Source: Pseudoglutamicibacter albus (lineage in GTDB: Bacteria; Actinomycetota; Actinomycetes; Actinomycetales; Micrococcaceae). From it: a DNA stretch of 64,000 nucleotides. The notes under the pieces are model-generated. The model worked only from the letters and a program-made list of their open reading frames with translations. It did not search any database and had not been told where the DNA came from. This document shows positions 1-8,655 of this stretch, one piece after another. The stretch lies in NCBI RefSeq assembly GCF_022346425.1, contig NZ_JAKRCW010000002.1, positions 186,001 through 250,000 of the forward strand, in the 5' to 3' direction. The stretch's first letter is position 1. Every line of letters starts with the position of its first letter. A program made the position numbers and the translations under genes.

Positions 1-636
1 TCCACGGACAAGGCTGACCTTGCAGGCCGCGAGCTCGTCGTTGAGGCTGTTCCGGAGATCTGGGATCTGAAGGTCCAGACTCTCCAGGACGCCGAGAAGA
101 ACATGGACGAGACCGCGGTTTTGGCCTCGAACACGTCCTCGCTCTCGATCGACGGGCTCGCTAAGGAACTGGCCCGCCCAGGCCGTTTCCTGGGCCTGCA
201 CTTCTTCAACCCCGTTCCAGCGTCCAAGCTGATCGAGGTTGTTGTAGGCCAGCAGACTGACGAAGAGCTCGTGGACGCGGCACGCGGCTGGACCGAAGGG
301 CTCGGCAAGACCGCGGTTGTGGTCAAGGACGCCCCAGGTTTTGCGTCCTCGCGCCTCGGTGTCGCCTTAGCGCTCGAAGCGATGCGCATGGTCGAGGCCG
401 GCGTGGCATCCGCCGAGGACATCGACAACGCGATGGTGCTCGGCTACGGGCACGCATCCGGCCCGCTCAAGACCACCGACATCGTGGGCCTGGACGTGCG
501 CCTTGGTATCGCCGAATACCTCGAAGAAACCCTAGGTGAGCGTTTCGCTCCGCCGCAGATCATGCGTGACATGGTTGAGCGCGGTGAACTCGGCATGAAG
601 TCCGGCAAGGGCTTCTACGACTGGAGCAAGAAATAA
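1..636 (+). CDS. paaH: 3-hydroxyacyl-CoA dehydrogenase, C-terminal part (PaaH-like), 5' truncated by window edge
   Basis: NAD-dependent oxidation of a 3-hydroxyacyl-CoA to the 3-oxoacyl-CoA; beside paaZ the likely substrate is 3-hydroxyadipyl-CoA of the phenylacetate pathway. The frame is open from base 1, so the start codon and the GxGxxG nucleotide motif lie outside the window; 211 residues are visible. What remains is the end of the NAD domain (ELVVEAVPE, LASNTSSLSI), the hinge GLHFFNPVP that carries the catalytic His in this family, and the helical C-terminal domain (GYGHASGPLKTTDIVGLD). A terminator hairpin follows, then paaZ on the same strand. The PaaH assignment rests on position; a general fatty-acid enzyme (FadB2/Hbd) is the alternative. 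Confidence 0.85.
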   Translation, partial: STDKADLAGRELVVEAVPEIWDLKVQTLQDAEKNMDETAVLASNTSSLSIDGLAKELARPGRFLGLHFFNPVPASKLIEVVVGQQTDEELVDAARGWTEGLGKTAVVVKDAPGFASSRLGVALALEAMRMVEAGVASAEDIDNAMVLGYGHASGPLKTTDIVGLDVRLGIAEYLEETLGERFAPPQIMRDMVERGELGMKSGKGFYDWSKK

Positions 637-686
637 ACGAACGCTCCCGGCGGGCGCGTGAGCGCGTGCTAGCTAACAACTGATCA

Positions 687-722
687 ACGATGCGGGTCCG
701 GTAGTAACCGGGCCCGCATCGT
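687..722 (+). terminator. Rho-independent terminator after the paaH-like gene
   Basis: A 16-bp stem (left arm 687-702, right arm 707-722) with one G-T pair and a 4-nt loop, followed by TGTTT. It separates the dehydrogenase gene from the paaZ promoter region. Confidence 0.8.
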
Positions 723-818
723 TGTTTAACGGCGCTGTGACGGTGCGTTTGCGCCGCCAGAGAAGTTTCGCCTTGTGAGTGATCTGCGACTCATGCGCTG
801 GTAGTCTGGTAAGGAAAA

Positions 819-834
819 CTGACCGATCGTTCAG
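819..834. promoter_or_regulatory. Probable PaaR operator upstream of paaZ
   Basis: The 16-mer CTGACCGATCGTTCAG is a near-perfect palindrome. Its reverse complement matches the 16-mers before paaI (8543-8558) and paaA (15443-15458) at 14 and 15 positions. It ends 20 nt before the paaZ ATG, where a bound TetR-type repressor would block transcription. That PaaR binds it is inference from the shared motif and the linked paaR gene. Confidence 0.7.
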
Positions 835-854
835 GAAAGGGATGTTGCATCCTT

Positions 855-2978
855 ATGAGCACTTCCACGGTGACCGACGTTCTGCCAAGTTACGCTTGCG
901 ACGAATGGTGGACCCCGGCTGCTGAAGCCAAAGCAACCCCGGTATATGATGCATCGACCGGTGAGGCTATTGGCTCCGTCTCCGCAGAGGGCCTCGACCT
1001 TGAAGCCATGATCCACCATGCCCGCACAGTGGGGCAGAAGAACCTCTCCGAGCTGACGCTGCACGAACGTGCACTGATTCTGAAGCAGCTCGCCCAGTAC
1101 CTTCAGGCCAACCGTGAAGAAATGGACCGCCTGAACCTCACGACGGGTGCCACCGCTCGTGACGGCATGATCGATATCGACGGCGGTATCGGTACGCTCT
1201 ACACGTTCTCATCCAAGGGCCGCCGCGAGCTGCCGAACTCGAACGTGATCGAAGAAGGCCCCGTCGAGGTCCTCTCGCGTGACGGCTCCTTCCTTGGAAC
1301 ACACATCATGCAGGCCCTGCCGGGCGTGGTGGTGCAGATCAACGCGTTCAACTTCCCGGTGTGGGGCTTCCTTGAGAAGTTCGCTCCGGCCTTCGTTGCG
1401 GGCATGCCGACCATCGTGAAGCCAGCAACCCCGTCGGCTCAGCTGACCGTTGAGGTCGTGCGCCAGATGATCAACTCTGGGCTGCTCCCGAAGGGCTCGC
1501 TGCAGCTCATCACGGGATCGGCACGCACTGTGATCGATCACCTCGACTACCGCGACATCGTCGCGTTCACGGGTTCGGCCAGCACCGCTCACGCGTTGCG
1601 TGAGCATCCGAACGTGACCCGCGGCGGGGTCCGCTTCACCGCGGAGACTGACTCGCTCAACGCAGCGATCCTCGGTACTGACGCGACCGAAGGATCCCCT
1701 GAGTTTGAGGCTTTCGTCAAGGCCGTTGCCGTTGAGATGACCGCTAAGGCCGGCCAGAAGTGCACCGCTGTACGCCGCATCTTCGTTCCGAAGGGCCTCA
1801 AGGGCGCAGTTGTGAAGGCGCTTGGCGCTGAGCTGGATAAGCGCGGCAAGGTCGGCGATCCGCGCGTTGAGGAAACCCGTATGGGTGCCCTGGTTTCGAT
1901 GGATCAGCTCAAGGACGTCCGTGGCGCGGTCCAGAAGCTCATCGACGCCGGCGCGAAGGTCGCCTACGGAACCCCGGAAAGCGCTGACGATGCGTTGGTT
2001 GCCGAAGGCGGCAAGGTTGAGGACGGCGCGTTCATGTCGCCAGTCATCCTCGACTTCGAGGACGCCGAGACCCCTGAGCTCCACTCGGTTGAGGCTTTCG
2101 GCCCGGTCTCCTCGATCGCCGAATACGAAGACGCAGCTTCCGCGGTACGTTTGGCCGCGATGGGCGAGGGCTCCCTGGTTGCGACCGTGTGCTCGAACAA
2201 CCCGGAGATCGTCGCCGAGGTTTCCAAGGGCATCGCTGGCCACCACGGCCGTGTGCACGTGCTCAACCGTGACACGATGAAGACCTCGACCGGCCACGGC
2301 TCCCCGGTTCCACACTTGATCCACGGCGGCCCGGGCCGCGCTGGTGGCGGCGAAGAGCTCGGTGGCGTGCGCGCTATCAAGCACCACATGTCCCGCACCG
2401 CACTGCAGGGATCCCCAGACATGCTGACCGCCGTGACAGGCGTGTGGCACACCGGGGCGGAACAACGCCTGGCTGGCGACCCAGAGTTCGGCGGCTCGGA
2501 CAAGTACCGCCACCCATTCCGCATCCCGCTCAACGAACTTCGTGTGGGGGATGGCTTCGCATCGGGTCTGCGTAAGGCAACCCGCCAGGAGATCACCGAC
2601 TTCGCGAACACGACCGGTGACACCTTCTACGCGCACACCAACGACGAGGCGGCGGAAGCCAACCCGTTCTTCCCGGGCATCGTCGCTCACGGCTACCTCT
2701 TGGTCTCTTGGGCGGCGGGCCTGTTCGTGGAGCCTAAGCCGGGCCCAGTGCTGGCTAACTACGGCCTCGAGAACCTCCGCTTCATCACCCCGGTGGGCAT
2801 CGATGACTCGGTGCGTGTGACCCTGACCGCCAAGCGCATCACTCCGCGCGTGACCGACGAATACGGCGAGGTCGCGTGGGATGCTGTGCTACACAACCAG
2901 AACGGTGACATCGTGGCAACCTACGATGTGCTGACCCTGGTCGAGAAGGAAAACACGACCTATAAAGACTGGAAGTAA
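855..2978 (+). CDS. paaZ: PaaZ: bifunctional oxepin-CoA hydrolase / 3-oxo-5,6-dehydrosuberyl-CoA semialdehyde dehydrogenase
   Basis: Opens the ring of oxepin-CoA and oxidises the resulting aldehyde, giving 3-oxo-5,6-dehydrosuberyl-CoA in aerobic phenylacetate breakdown. The protein has 707 residues, about the usual PaaZ length. Residues 1 to about 520 are an aldehyde dehydrogenase domain with the nucleophile in GQKCTAVRRI (Cys303) and INAFNFPVWG near the cofactor site. Residues from about 540 are a MaoC-type hotdog hydratase (FANTTGDTFYAHTNDE, PFFPGIVAHGYLL). The ATG at 855 is preceded by AGGAAAGGG at 834-842 and a predicted PaaR operator. Long open frames on the opposite strand are shadows. 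Confidence 0.96.
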   Translation: MSTSTVTDVLPSYACDEWWTPAAEAKATPVYDASTGEAIGSVSAEGLDLEAMIHHARTVGQKNLSELTLHERALILKQLAQYLQANREEMDRLNLTTGATARDGMIDIDGGIGTLYTFSSKGRRELPNSNVIEEGPVEVLSRDGSFLGTHIMQALPGVVVQINAFNFPVWGFLEKFAPAFVAGMPTIVKPATPSAQLTVEVVRQMINSGLLPKGSLQLITGSARTVIDHLDYRDIVAFTGSASTAHALREHPNVTRGGVRFTAETDSLNAAILGTDATEGSPEFEAFVKAVAVEMTAKAGQKCTAVRRIFVPKGLKGAVVKALGAELDKRGKVGDPRVEETRMGALVSMDQLKDVRGAVQKLIDAGAKVAYGTPESADDALVAEGGKVEDGAFMSPVILDFEDAETPELHSVEAFGPVSSIAEYEDAASAVRLAAMGEGSLVATVCSNNPEIVAEVSKGIAGHHGRVHVLNRDTMKTSTGHGSPVPHLIHGGPGRAGGGEELGGVRAIKHHMSRTALQGSPDMLTAVTGVWHTGAEQRLAGDPEFGGSDKYRHPFRIPLNELRVGDGFASGLRKATRQEITDFANTTGDTFYAHTNDEAAEANPFFPGIVAHGYLLVSWAAGLFVEPKPGPVLANYGLENLRFITPVGIDDSVRVTLTAKRITPRVTDEYGEVAWDAVLHNQNGDIVATYDVLTLVEKENTTYKDWK

Positions 2979-2996
2979 CCTTCCCTAGACACACGT

Positions 2997-3032
2997 AAGG
3001 GGCGTGCCAGCCAGCTAGCTGGCACGCCCCTT
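2997..3032. terminator. Bidirectional terminator between paaZ and the ThDP enzyme gene
   Basis: A perfect 14-bp stem (2997-3010 with 3019-3032) around an 8-nt loop lies between two convergent genes. The AAGG start and CCTT end give a short T-containing exit in either direction. Confidence 0.75.
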
Positions 3033-3045
3033 CAACGTTCAAGTC

Positions 3046-3120
3046 CGCTTAGTAGGCACCGTGGCTTTGCCGCTTAGTAGGCGCGACGGCTTCGCCGCTT
3101 AGTAAGCCTTGTGGCGCTGC
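3046..3120. repeat. Three tandem 25-bp repeats spanning the 3' end of the ThDP enzyme gene
   Basis: Units at 3046-3070, 3071-3095 and 3096-3120 all begin CGCTTAGTA. The last unit encodes the C-terminus of the minus-strand gene (Gln-Arg-His-Lys-Ala-Tyr-stop). The other two are decayed copies downstream of the stop, so a gene end appears to have been duplicated in tandem. Confidence 0.85.
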
Positions 3121-4745
3121 GGGACCTTGAGGTGGATCAGCGCGAACTGGCCGCCTTCAACGGTTTCCACGGCGTTCTTGACGGCCTCTGGGAGCTGGTC
3201 GTTGGTTTCAACGAGGAACCCCTTACCGCCGAAAGCATCCGCCATTTTCGCGAAGTTCGGGTTCTTCAACTGGGTACCGGATACACGCTCTGGGTATTGG
3301 CGTTCCTGGTGGGTGCGGATGGTGCCGTATTCGGCGTTGTCCATCACCACCACGAGGATCGCGGCGTTGTACTGGGCGGCAGTTGCGAGCTCTTGGCCGT
3401 TCATGAGGAACTCGCCGTCACCTGCGATGGTCACGACGAAGCGCTCTGGCTTATCCAGTTTGGCGGCCACCGCGGATGGGATCGAATACCCCATTGAGCC
3501 GTTGCGTGCGGAGATCATCGCGGTATAGAACTCGGTAGGGAAGTAGCGGTGCGCCCAGTTGGTGTGCTCGCCGGCGCCCAGGGTCACCATCGCGTTCTCC
3601 GGCAGTGCTGGGACCAGGTGCGCCATGAGGGCATCCATCGTGGCTTGTTCGTTGCGGGTCGAGGCCTCCGGCAGGGTAGCGAACTTCTCCTGTTCGCCGC
3701 GCATGCGCTGGGTGAACGCCTTCCATTCGGGCTTCACATCCAGATCCATGCGGACGAGGTCGCGCACGAACGTGTCTGGTTTAGCGACGATCTGGTGGGT
3801 CACTGGGCCGGAGCGGCCGCGCAGCGACGGGTCGATTGAGACGATGAAGTTTTTCTGTTCCCAGTTCTGGCGGATGTTGAACCCGTCGGTGATGACGTCG
3901 CCCGGCACGGTTCCGACGAACACGAGCAGGTCGGTCTCTTCGAGCAGATCGTAGGTGGGGCGTGGCCGGCCGTAGCCGATCGGTCCAACATAGGACGGGG
4001 AAGAGAACGGCACGAGGCCTTCGCAGCGCCATTCGGCGGCCGCGGCGAGCTGGTGGTCTTCAAGCCACGCGGTGAACGTCTTGGCGCCTTCCTCGCTCCA
4101 GTCGTTACCGCCGAACACGAACAGCGGCTTTTCCGATTCCAGCAGCGCGGACTTCAGCGATTTCCAGTCCTCAACCGTCATACCGCCGGTTGCCACTGGG
4201 ATCGGTGGGTGCACTGGAACGGAGACTTTCTCGCGGATCACATCTTCCGGCAGACCTACGACGACCGGGCCAGGGCGACCAGAAACCGCGGCGAACATCG
4301 CCTCGGCTACGATCTCGGAGGCACGCTCAGGATGGTCGAGGACCATGACACGCTTGGCGCCGGTACCGAACCACGCCTTAGGGTCGAACTCCTGGAACGC
4401 CTCGCGGTCCCGGTGCTGGAACGGGACCAAACCAACGAACAATACGAGCGGGGTCGAATCCTGCCATGCGGTGTGAAGGCCGACGTGTGCGTTAGCTGCG
4501 CCGGGCCCGCGGGTCACCATCGCGACACCGGGGACCTGGTTGAGCTTGCCTTCTGCCTCAGCCATGTAGGTTGCCCCACCTTCGTGGCGGCACACGATGC
4601 TTTCGATACCGGAGTTGTAGAGCCCGTCGAGCACATCGAGGTAGCTTTCACCCGGGACCACGTAGGTGCGTTCTACACCGTGGGCCTTGAGTGATTCGAC
4701 GATGAGGTGGCCAGCAGATTGCTCAACTGCCTGCGGCTTGGACAT
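3099..4745 (-). CDS. Thiamine-diphosphate-dependent decarboxylase / acetolactate synthase-like enzyme
   Basis: A 548-residue three-domain ThDP enzyme. The N-terminal PYR domain has the cofactor-activating Glu in CRHEGGATYMAEAEGK (about residue 55). A central domain follows, then the C-terminal PP domain with the Mg/ThDP motif GDGEFLMN ending in DNAEYGTIR. It lacks obvious acetolactate synthase operon partners (no ilvN or ilvC nearby). Its place between paaZ and the paaR operon suggests a 2-oxoacid decarboxylase acting on phenylpyruvate or benzoylformate, which is inference only. GGGAGGT lies 4 nt before the ATG. The 3' end overlaps a 25-bp tandem repeat. Confidence 0.85.
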   Translation of the reverse strand: MSKPQAVEQSAGHLIVESLKAHGVERTYVVPGESYLDVLDGLYNSGIESIVCRHEGGATYMAEAEGKLNQVPGVAMVTRGPGAANAHVGLHTAWQDSTPLVLFVGLVPFQHRDREAFQEFDPKAWFGTGAKRVMVLDHPERASEIVAEAMFAAVSGRPGPVVVGLPEDVIREKVSVPVHPPIPVATGGMTVEDWKSLKSALLESEKPLFVFGGNDWSEEGAKTFTAWLEDHQLAAAAEWRCEGLVPFSSPSYVGPIGYGRPRPTYDLLEETDLLVFVGTVPGDVITDGFNIRQNWEQKNFIVSIDPSLRGRSGPVTHQIVAKPDTFVRDLVRMDLDVKPEWKAFTQRMRGEQEKFATLPEASTRNEQATMDALMAHLVPALPENAMVTLGAGEHTNWAHRYFPTEFYTAMISARNGSMGYSIPSAVAAKLDKPERFVVTIAGDGEFLMNGQELATAAQYNAAILVVVMDNAEYGTIRTHQERQYPERVSGTQLKNPNFAKMADAFGGKGFLVETNDQLPEAVKNAVETVEGGQFALIHLKVPQRHKAY

Positions 4746-4982
4746 AGAGACCTCCCACTAGGTGTTCCTGCCACCGGCCCACATGGCACAGGTGGTTCTT
4801 GCGTTACAGACACTTTTGCAGGTTTTGAGGCAAAAAGGTGAAATCGTGTCTTGTGTGACGAGGTTTAACTTGTAGAGATTTCTAATAGGGCAATAAATAT
4901 TGCCAACAAGCCGCGCTCCAGGGACAAGCTAGGTCGTGAGAGCAGGTCGTGCTGCAGAGATCGACCAGCGGCGAAGGCCGCT

Positions 4983-5687
4983 TCAGTCGTCTTCGTCTTC
5001 CGACTGCGGGAGGGGCTCTGGGGTTGGGCGGAACCACATGAGCCACGCATAAATCGCGCTGATGGTCACCAAGACCATACCGAACAGTTGGCTCAGCAGC
5101 GGCTGCGGCCCACCGGTCAGGTGTGGCAGCAGTGCGGAGGCCACGGTCATGCCGATGCCGCCGATCGCGGTGAGTGACCATGCCCATCGCGATCCGAAAG
5201 CGACACCGAGCAGGCCCGCCATGATGAGGGCGTTGAGGCCAAAGTTCAGCCACGCGATGTGCATGGTTTCGGAGAAGATCAGTTGCGGATAGGCAAGGTC
5301 TGGGCCGAACTGCAGAAGCGCTACCACGCCCGTGTAGATGAGCAGCATGATCGCGCCCATGATTGAGAAGTTCGCGACCGGTACCGAGCGGGTGAACTTA
5401 CCTGCCAGCGGATGCTTAGCCCACAAAGCAAGACCCACCGCGCCAACGGCGAAGAGCGGCACCGCGCCCAGCAAGAGCATCCAGTTGGCACTACCCGGGT
5501 AGAGAGCCACCGCGATGAAACCGAAGAACGTTCCGAGCATGCTGAACCACCAACCGAGTTCGTTGCGGTGAGCAAGCATGAGGTTGCCGATCGCGACGAA
5601 GACGAGGAAACCGATGTTCAGCAGGGTCAAGTTGGAGGACACGCTACCGGCGGGCGCGCCGGAAAGCTCAGAAATCAGGTGATCCAC
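4983..5687 (-). CDS. Polytopic membrane protein, weakly PnuC-like
   Basis: A 234-residue protein with about seven hydrophobic segments (roughly residues 22-42, 44-62, 68-90, 100-125, 137-162, 164-187 and 198-218) and an acidic tail ending SEDEDD. Paired aromatic stretches (ELGWWFSMLGTFFG, SRWAWSLTAIGG, IYAWLMWF) recall the PnuC/SWEET-like fold, but no diagnostic motif was found. It starts 23 nt after the stop of paaR, so the two are probably co-transcribed. A role in uptake of a phenylacetate precursor is possible but not shown. Confidence 0.7.
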   Translation of the reverse strand: MDHLISELSGAPAGSVSSNLTLLNIGFLVFVAIGNLMLAHRNELGWWFSMLGTFFGFIAVALYPGSANWMLLLGAVPLFAVGAVGLALWAKHPLAGKFTRSVPVANFSIMGAIMLLIYTGVVALLQFGPDLAYPQLIFSETMHIAWLNFGLNALIMAGLLGVAFGSRWAWSLTAIGGIGMTVASALLPHLTGGPQPLLSQLFGMVLVTISAIYAWLMWFRPTPEPLPQSEDEDD

Positions 5688-5710
5688 AAGGGTCCATTCT
5701 ATCGAGTGGG

Positions 5711-6388
5711 CTATTGCAGGGTTGGCCGGGAGGTTTCGAGGCCTTCGAATAGCAGTGAGATGACGCCGCGTTTGGCGCTTTCGGTGGACATCGAGTCATC
5801 CACACGCAGCCATTCCACGAGCGAGTTGATGGTACCGAACATGTAGCGGGCAACGTTGCCGGGGTTCAGGTCGCCCCTGATGCTGCCTTCGGCGATGGCT
5901 TGCTCGACGATGGTTGCGGTGAGCCGGTCGAGCTTGCGGCGGCGCTGCATCGCTGCGACTTCGATCTCGGAATTGCCGCGCAACCGTAGCAGGAGCAGGA
6001 CGTAGGGGCGGCGCTCGATGAGGACCTCGATGGTTTCGGCCATGAGCGCTCGCAGCGTCGCTAGCGCTGTGGGTTCGGGGTTGGCCAGATGCTGCTGGAA
6101 CGCTTCTTCGAGCGGATCGAGCGCGGCGTCGAGGGCTTGGCGGAGGATGTCGAGTTTGGATGGCACGTGGTGGTAGATCGCTGACTTGGAGATGCCGAGC
6201 CGTTCGGCGAGCATCCCCATGCTGGTTGCGTCGTAGCCGTGTTTGGTGAACATGTCGACGCAGATGCGCAGCACCGTTGCGGTGTCGTAGCCGGGGCGTC
6301 CGCGGCGCGCGCCGGTTCCCGCCGCTGGCTCTGAAGAGAGTTCGGATCGGGAATCGGAGCGGGGGTCAGTTCCGGGGGTGCTCGTCAT
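5711..6388 (-). CDS. paaR: TetR-family regulator of phenylacetate catabolism (PaaR-like)
   Basis: A 225-residue repressor. The N-terminal helix-turn-helix spans about residues 38-75 (ATSMGMLAERLGISKSAIYHH), preceded by the basic GARRGRPGYD. The C-terminal part is the variable ligand domain, expected to bind phenylacetyl-CoA in PaaR proteins. It lies inside the paa cluster, and the window has three matching palindromes before paaZ, paaI and paaA, fitting a local repressor. No such palindrome precedes paaR itself, so autoregulation through it is not indicated. A membrane protein gene follows after 23 nt. Confidence 0.85.
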   Translation of the reverse strand: MTSTPGTDPRSDSRSELSSEPAAGTGARRGRPGYDTATVLRICVDMFTKHGYDATSMGMLAERLGISKSAIYHHVPSKLDILRQALDAALDPLEEAFQQHLANPEPTALATLRALMAETIEVLIERRPYVLLLLRLRGNSEIEVAAMQRRRKLDRLTATIVEQAIAEGSIRGDLNPGNVARYMFGTINSLVEWLRVDDSMSTESAKRGVISLLFEGLETSRPTLQ

Positions 6389-6411
6389 GTGTGCTGTCCT
6401 TGATCTTTAGC

Positions 6412-6441
6412 CCGTGTGGGTGGAAACCGTGTGGGTGGTAG
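6412..6441. repeat. Direct repeat of 15 bp upstream of paaR
   Basis: CCGTGTGGGTGG is repeated at 6412 and 6427, with a partial third copy at 6442, between paaK and paaR. No function can be assigned. Confidence 0.7.
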
Positions 6442-6461
6442 CCGTGGGCTTTAAGCGTATT

Positions 6462-6496
6462 GGGGTGGCTTCCGTCGTTGGAACGGAAGCCACCCC
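6462..6496 (-). terminator. Terminator-like hairpin after paaK
   Basis: A perfect 14-bp stem (6462-6475 with 6483-6496) and 7-nt loop just downstream of the paaK stop. It probably ends the paaI-paaK transcript before paaR, though no strong T-tract follows on the minus strand. Confidence 0.7.
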
Positions 6497-6532
6497 TCCT
6501 CTGTGACCTACCTTAGCGGGTAGGGCAGGGTT

Positions 6533-7846
6533 TTACTGGTTGCGCAGGTCGTAGATGCGCTTGAGCTTACCCATCGAACGCTCCAGGGTGGCTGGATCGA
6601 CGACGTCGATGCGGCATGAAGACCCGATGTGGATCTTGATGAGACGCTGAAGTTCCTTGCCGGCTTCCTCGGCTCGGTCGCTTGTGCAGTCGTCGCGGCG
6701 TTCGACCTTGACGGTGAGTTCGTCCATGCGCTTTGGTCGGGTGATCTCGAGCTGGAAGTGAGGGGATAGGCCCTCGACCTTGAAGATGAGCTCTTCGATC
6801 TGGGACGGGAACAGGTTCACACCGCGCAGGATGATCATGTCGTCGGAGCGGCCGGAGATGCGGCCGATGCGGCGGTGGCCTTCGCGTGCGGTACCCGGCA
6901 GCAGACGTGTGAGGTCGTGCGTGCGGTAGCGGATGACCGGGAGGGCCTCCTTGGTGAGGGTCGTGAAGACGAGTTCGCCTTCTTCGCCGTCTGCGAGCTG
7001 GCGGCGCTCATCGAATGGGTCGATGATTTCTGGTGCGAAGTGGTCTTCCCAAATGTGGGAGCCGTCCTGCAGTTCGTAGTTCTCGCCGGCAACGCCTGGG
7101 CCCATGACTTCGGAGAGGCCGTAGATGTCGGATGCCTTGAGATCGAACATGTCCTCAAGCTCGTCGCGCATTTCCTGGGTCCACGGCTCGGCGCCGAGGA
7201 TCGCATAGCGTAGCGAGGTTTTGCGTGGGTCGAGGCCCTTCTTCTGCATCGCGTCCCCGATGGTCAGCAGGTAGGTCGGGGTCGATGCGATCGCGTCTGG
7301 TTTGAAGTCTTCGATCAGCGTGATCTGCTTGCCGGTCTGGCCGCCAGACATAGGGATCACAGTTGCGCCGACCGCTTCGATCGCGGCGTGTGCGCCGAGG
7401 CCGCCGGTGAACAGGCCGTAGCCGTAGGCGTTGTGGACCTTCATGCCTGGGCGGACACCAGCCATGCGGAAGCAGCGTGCACCCAGGCGTGCCCATGTGT
7501 CGAGGTCGTTCTTGGTGTAGCCGACCACGGTTGCGCGGCCGGTGGTGCCGGAGGATGCGTGAATGCGGGTGACCTGCTCCATCGGTACAGCGAACATACC
7601 GAACGGGTAGGTGATGCGGAGGTCTTCCTTGGTTGTGTACGGGAACTTCGCGAGGTCGGATAGTTCCTTGAAGTCGTCAGGGTGTACGCCCTGGTCATCG
7701 AACTTCTTGGTGTACAGCGGCACGTTTTCGTACGCGTACTTGAGGATCTTGGCGGTGCGTTCGGTCTGGATTTCGCGGATCTGATCCGCGCTCATTTTCT
7801 CTTCTGGGTCCAGCTGACCCTGATCGGAGAGAGCGATCTTTGACAT
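6533..7846 (-). CDS. paaK: Phenylacetate-CoA ligase
   Basis: Activates phenylacetate with ATP and CoA to phenylacetyl-CoA, the first step of the pathway. The 437-residue length is typical of PaaK. The P-loop ASSGTTGRATVVGYT covers residues 97-111. The adenylation motif SDIYGLSEVMGPGVA follows, then RYRTHDLTRLLPG and GRSDDMIILRGVNLFPSQIE at the hinge to the small C-terminal domain, which ends with a family-typical Lys (SMGKLKRIYD). paaI lies 78 nt upstream on the same strand and shares the promoter region that contains a PaaR-type palindrome. Confidence 0.97.
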   Translation of the reverse strand: MSKIALSDQGQLDPEEKMSADQIREIQTERTAKILKYAYENVPLYTKKFDDQGVHPDDFKELSDLAKFPYTTKEDLRITYPFGMFAVPMEQVTRIHASSGTTGRATVVGYTKNDLDTWARLGARCFRMAGVRPGMKVHNAYGYGLFTGGLGAHAAIEAVGATVIPMSGGQTGKQITLIEDFKPDAIASTPTYLLTIGDAMQKKGLDPRKTSLRYAILGAEPWTQEMRDELEDMFDLKASDIYGLSEVMGPGVAGENYELQDGSHIWEDHFAPEIIDPFDERRQLADGEEGELVFTTLTKEALPVIRYRTHDLTRLLPGTAREGHRRIGRISGRSDDMIILRGVNLFPSQIEELIFKVEGLSPHFQLEITRPKRMDELTVKVERRDDCTSDRAEEAGKELQRLIKIHIGSSCRIDVVDPATLERSMGKLKRIYDLRNQ

Positions 7847-7924
7847 GGTGTCCTCCTGGCGGGGAGATAGGGGCGTCTTCTAGGTCTGTAAAAGTCTGTG
7901 GTGGGGCGGGCTGGTGCGGGTTGG

Positions 7925-8389
7925 TTAGCGCACGGTTGGTGGGGCTGCGTTGATGGTGCGGGAGCGGCCCCGGAACTCGAGGATGGTTTCGGTTGAACCG
8001 TCGGCACGCTGTTGGGTCACGGTGATGTCGTAGAGCCCGGAGCGGCCGGCTTGGTTCACGACGCGGGCGACGGCTCGCAGCGGGAGGTCGGGTAAGCCTG
8101 GCTTGAGGAAGTTCACGTCAACACCCTGGGCGACGGTGTAGCTGGTTTCGGAGCCTGCTGGTTCGTTGCAGGCCATAGCGAACGCGACGTCGGCGAAGGT
8201 GAAGAGCATTCCGCCTTGAACGATGCCGAAACCGTTGAGCATCTCTTTGCGGGGCGTCATCTCGACTTCTGCGTAGCCGGGCTCAACTTTGATTGGCTCG
8301 ATCCCCATCCAGTGGGTGCAGTGATCGAATTCGAGGATCTTGTGGTGCTTAGCCAGACGCGAGCCGAGCTCGGTGTTCGTTTCTGTCAT
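7925..8389 (-). CDS. paaI: PaaI hydroxyphenylacetyl-CoA thioesterase
   Basis: A 154-residue hotdog-fold thioesterase that rescues CoA from dead-end hydroxylated acyl-CoAs in phenylacetate catabolism. The signature GGMLFTFADVAFAMACN (about residues 68-84) contains the catalytic Asp of the PaaI family, and LNGFGIVQGG precedes it. A Shine-Dalgarno-like GAAAGAG lies 8 nt before the ATG. It is the first gene of the paaI-paaK unit; a PaaR-type palindrome lies 154 nt upstream of its start. Confidence 0.93.
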   Translation of the reverse strand: MTETNTELGSRLAKHHKILEFDHCTHWMGIEPIKVEPGYAEVEMTPRKEMLNGFGIVQGGMLFTFADVAFAMACNEPAGSETSYTVAQGVDVNFLKPGLPDLPLRAVARVVNQAGRSGLYDITVTQQRADGSTETILEFRGRSRTINAAPPTVR

Positions 8390-8542
8390 CGACGCACTCT
8401 TTCACATCGGTATACATTCAAGCGCTGGTTCGGCAACGCTGGATGTTGGATCGGTGTACGGAATCGGTGTGCGCCGGCGGGCGGCGCGTAGGCTATCCCG
8501 GCCGTGTTCGGGGTGGGTTTAAGGCAAGCTCATTCATCCAGC

Positions 8543-8558
8543 CTGAACGAACGGTCGG
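8543..8558. promoter_or_regulatory. Probable PaaR operator upstream of paaI-paaK
   Basis: CTGAACGAACGGTCGG differs at one position from the palindrome before paaA (15443-15458). It lies between the ptrB terminator and paaI, the only promoter region available to paaI-paaK. Confidence 0.7.
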
Positions 8559-8574
8559 TTATTCGATCTTAAGA

Positions 8575-8614
8575 CTGGCCCGGCAACGTGTCAAAAATCA
8601 CGTTGCCGGGCCAG
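8575..8614. terminator. Strong hairpin terminator after ptrB
   Basis: A perfect 16-bp stem (8575-8590 with 8599-8614) around an 8-nt A/T-rich loop, 41 nt downstream of the ptrB stop. No long T-run follows on the minus strand. Confidence 0.8.
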
Positions 8615-8655
8615 ACATATATCAGCGGGCTGAGCTCACTTGGCGCGCATCGTGC

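Noticed and set aside
1209-2690. 493-codon open frame on the strand opposite paaZ
   Set aside because: Arg/His/Val-rich translation with no domain; it lies entirely over the well-supported paaZ and results from high GC in the third codon position.
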